From: Streptomyces megasporus
GTDB taxonomy: Bacteria; Actinomycetota; Actinomycetes; Streptomycetales; Streptomycetaceae
Direction: 5' to 3'
DNA: 64,000 bases
NCBI RefSeq assembly: GCF_000718985.1
Contig: NZ_JODL01000012.1
Coordinates: forward strand, 124,001 to 188,000
The translations under genes and the position numbers were made by a program. Shown in pieces: positions 61,826-64,000 of this stretch. A model generated the notes under the pieces. It was not told the origin of the DNA. It did no database searches and saw only the letters and a program-made list of their open reading frames with translations. Each line of letters starts with the position of its first letter. The stretch's first letter is position 1.

Positions 61826-63055
61826 ATGGGATTCCACGTCGATTCCGAGACCGGGCGGCTGCGCCGAGTCATCCTGCACCGCCCCGACCTGGAGCTGAAA
61901 CGGCTCACCCCGTCCAACCGGGACGACCTGCTCTTCGACGACGTGCTGTGGGTGCGGCGGGCGCGCCAGGAGCACGACGGCTTCGCCGACGTGCTGCGCG
62001 ACCGCGGCGTGGAGGTCCACTTCTTCGGCGACCTGCTGGCGGAGTCCCTGGAGATCCCCGCCGCCCGCGCGTTCGTCCTGGACCGGACCTTCCACGAGAA
62101 GGAGTACGGGCCGCTGGCCGCCGACCACCTGCGCGCCGTCTTCGACGAGATGCCCGGGAGCGAGCTGGCCGAGGCGCTGGTGGGCGGCATGACCAAGCGG
62201 GAGTACCTGGAGCGGTACCCGGAGCCGGTCTCCGTCCACTTCCACGTGATGGACCTGGACGACTTCCTGGTCACGCCGCTGCCCAACCACCTGTTCACCC
62301 GCGACACCTCCGCCTGGATCTACGACGGGGTGGCCGTCAACGCCATGCGCTGGCCCGCCCGCCGGCGCGAGACCGTCCACTTCGAGGCCATCTACCGTCA
62401 CCACCCCCTCTTCACCTCCCCCGAGCACGGCTTCCGCTTCTGGTCCGAGGGGCAGAGCATTCACCCCTCCACCATCGAGGGCGGGGACGTGCTGGTGATC
62501 GGCAACGGCGCGGTGCTGATCGGGATGAGCGAACGCACCACCCCGCAGGCGGTGGAGACGCTCGCCCGCGGCCTGTTCTCGGCGGGCTCGGCCCGGACGA
62601 TCGTGGCGCTGGACATGCCCAAGCGCCGTGCCCTCATGCACCTGGACACGGTGATGACCATGGTCGACGGCGACACCTTCACCCAGTACGCGGGACTGGG
62701 CATGCTGCGCTCCTACACCATCGAGCCGGGCGCGTCGGAGGCGGAGCTGAAGGTCACCGACCACCCGCCCGAGCACATGCACCGCGCCATCGCCGCCGCG
62801 CTCGGCCTGGACGGCATCCGCGTCCTCACCGCCACCCAGGACGTGCACGCCGCCGAGCGGGAGCAGTGGGACGACGGCTGCAACGTGCTGGCCGTCGAGC
62901 CGGGCGTCGTCATCGCCTACGAGCGCAACGTCACCACCAACACCCACCTGCGCAGGCACGGGATCGAGGTCATCACCGTCCCCGGCAGCGAGCTGGGGCG
63001 GGGCAGGGGCGGGCCGCGCTGTATGAGCTGCCCGATCGAGCGCGACGCGGTGTAG
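61826..63055 (+). CDS. arcA: Arginine deiminase
   Basis: A 409-residue enzyme turning arginine into citrulline and ammonia. The start [20 protein letters not shown] is typical. The catalytic residues fit: [15 protein letters not shown], the His in ALMHLDTVM, and the Cys in [13 protein letters not shown] at the C-terminus. It lies directly before an ornithine carbamoyltransferase gene, forming the first two steps of the arginine deiminase pathway. ATG 61826 is used; GTGAGGA precedes it. Confidence 0.94.
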   Translation: MGFHVDSETGRLRRVILHRPDLELKRLTPSNRDDLLFDDVLWVRRARQEHDGFADVLRDRGVEVHFFGDLLAESLEIPAARAFVLDRTFHEKEYGPLAADHLRAVFDEMPGSELAEALVGGMTKREYLERYPEPVSVHFHVMDLDDFLVTPLPNHLFTRDTSAWIYDGVAVNAMRWPARRRETVHFEAIYRHHPLFTSPEHGFRFWSEGQSIHPSTIEGGDVLVIGNGAVLIGMSERTTPQAVETLARGLFSAGSARTIVALDMPKRRALMHLDTVMTMVDGDTFTQYAGLGMLRSYTIEPGASEAELKVTDHPPEHMHRAIAAALGLDGIRVLTATQDVHAAEREQWDDGCNVLAVEPGVVIAYERNVTTNTHLRRHGIEVITVPGSELGRGRGGPRCMSCPIERDAV

Positions 63056-63120
63056 GTCGGTGTGGCGGGGCGGCACGGCGGGGACGGTACGGGGCGTCGG
63101 CGGGGGCGCGACACCCCGCC

Positions 63121-63148
63121 TGCATAGTGATGCGAGTTTTCGTATAGA
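63121..63148 (+). promoter_or_regulatory. Promoter with ARG-box-like palindrome before argF
   Basis: TGCAT-4-ATGCG (63121-63134) is a near-perfect inverted repeat like half-sites of ArgR operators. TATAGA (63143-63148) is a good -10. A -35 of CTGCAT overlapping the palindrome would give a 17-base spacer, so a bound regulator would block RNA polymerase. Confidence 0.5.
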
Positions 63149-63192
63149 CTTCCGTTTCTCTCGCCGTACCCGACCGTCCTCTAGGAGCCCCC

Positions 63193-64000
63193 ATGGCGAT
63201 CGATCTCACGGGCCGCCACTTCCTCAAGGAGCTGGACTTCACCCCCGAGGAGTTCCGCCGGCTGGTCGATCTGGCCGCCGAGCTGAAGGCGGCCCGCAGG
63301 GCGGGCGCCGAGGAGCAGCGGCTGCGCGGGAGGAACATCGCGCTGATCTTCGAGAAGACCTCCACCCGCACCCGCTGCGCCTTCGAGGTCGCCGCCGCCC
63401 ACCAGGGCGCCCACACCACCTACCTCGACCCGTCCGGCTCCCAGATCGGCCACAAGGAGTCGGTGAAGGACACCGCCCGGGTGCTGGGGCGGATGTACGA
63501 CGCCATCGAGTACCGGGGCAGCGGCCAGGAGGTCGTCGAGGAACTGGCCGCCCACGCGGGCGTCCCCGTCTACAACGGGCTCACCGACGAGTGGCACCCC
63601 ACCCAGATGCTCGCCGACGTGCTCACCATGACCGAGCACAGCGACAGGCCCCTCACCGAGATCGCCTACGCCTACCTGGGTGACGCCCGCAACAACATGG
63701 GCAACTCCTACCTCGTCACCGGCGCCCTGCTCGGCATGGACGTCCGCATCGCCGCGCCCAGGAGCCTGTGGCCCGAGGAGGGCGTGATCGCCCAGGCCCG
63801 TTCCCTGGCCGAGCGCACCGGCGCCCGCGTCACCCTCACCGAGAAGGTGGAGGAGGGCGTCCCCGGCGCGGACTTCGTCGCCACCGACGTGTGGGTGTCG
63901 ATGGGCGAGCCCGAGGAGGTGTGGGAGGAGCGCATCGAGCTGCTGCGCCCGTACGCCGTCACGATGGACGTCCTGCGTGCGACCGGCAACCCGGACGTGC
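63193..64000 (+). CDS. argF: Ornithine carbamoyltransferase, N-terminal part
   Basis: The first 269 codons are present; the window ends inside the gene. The carbamoyl-phosphate motif STRTR is in [12 protein letters not shown] near residue 55, HPTQ is in [12 protein letters not shown] near 136, and ornithine-side residues appear in VSMGE near 236. ATG 63193 follows AGGAG. Being next to arginine deiminase it may act catabolically (arcB-like) or biosynthetically; sequence cannot decide. It has its own promoter. Confidence 0.93.
   Translation, partial: MAIDLTGRHFLKELDFTPEEFRRLVDLAAELKAARRAGAEEQRLRGRNIALIFEKTSTRTRCAFEVAAAHQGAHTTYLDPSGSQIGHKESVKDTARVLGRMYDAIEYRGSGQEVVEELAAHAGVPVYNGLTDEWHPTQMLADVLTMTEHSDRPLTEIAYAYLGDARNNMGNSYLVTGALLGMDVRIAAPRSLWPEEGVIAQARSLAERTGARVTLTEKVEEGVPGADFVATDVWVSMGEPEEVWEERIELLRPYAVTMDVLRATGNPDV

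Noticed and set aside
58997..63076. A 1359-codon open frame on the minus strand
   Set aside because: It lies antisense to pnkp and arcA, whose catalytic motifs are intact; no family in the antisense frame.
1..64000. CRISPR arrays, tRNA and rRNA genes
   Set aside because: No regularly spaced direct repeats, cloverleaf sequences or rRNA segments were found.

Overview
The window is high-GC actinobacterial DNA, almost certainly Streptomyces or a close relative. The evidence is strong third-position G/C bias in every real gene, many GTG starts and 4-nt ATGA/GTGA overlaps, leaderless-looking starts, and typical Streptomyces families (DUF3159, XRE/DUF5753 + DUF397, DUF6508, DUF6099, F420-dependent LLM oxidoreductase). 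No rRNA, tRNA or CRISPR array was seen.

Layout. 0-10.4 kb is core-like: an OB-fold protein (partial), DUF3159, two TrkA-type proteins, an MmpL exporter with a divergent MarR regulator, an SDR/DUF2867 protein, an APC permease and an RNA uridine methyltransferase. 10.4-14.1 kb is a decay zone with a frameshifted GH62 arabinofuranosidase, an IS5-type transposase scrap and an ATP-grasp remnant around an intact D-2-hydroxyacid dehydrogenase. 14.1-18.6 kb has a MerR/MFS pair with a textbook MerR-type promoter, an RsbW-like ATPase, a Nudix hydrolase and a frameshifted GlxA-like gene. 19.1-22.4 kb is a compact operon: a 48-aa peptide behind a perfect ribosome binding site, a strong attenuator-like hairpin, a 155-aa internally repeated protein, a HExxH protein resembling RiPP peptide-modifying enzymes, and an MFS exporter. 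I think this is a candidate undescribed RiPP-type system. An XRE/DUF397 pair follows.

23.7-33.7 kb is a three-gene helicase-methylase-ATPase (Hma-type) defence operon. The middle of its methylase gene has visibly lower GC than its ends. 33.7-35 kb holds transposase and methyltransferase wreckage. 35-38.5 kb has a secreted peptidoglycan-binding protein, DUF6508 and an ABC exporter.

38.7-48 kb is a biosynthetic locus: acyl carrier protein, ketosynthase, a serine-palmitoyltransferase-like alpha-oxoamine synthase, a GNAT-type acyltransferase, an epimerase-type reductase, two P450s and a WS/DGAT-like acyltransferase. The combination parallels bacterial sphingolipid (ceramide) synthesis and is the second candidate for something new. 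48-64 kb is mostly housekeeping: DUF2267, two CNNM/CorC-type transporters, an M23 peptidase, a MazG-like protein, an LLM oxidoreductase, homocysteine methyltransferase, the Hen1-Pnkp RNA-repair operon, arginine deiminase and ornithine carbamoyltransferase (partial). Two loci there share a 54-bp promoter-like module.
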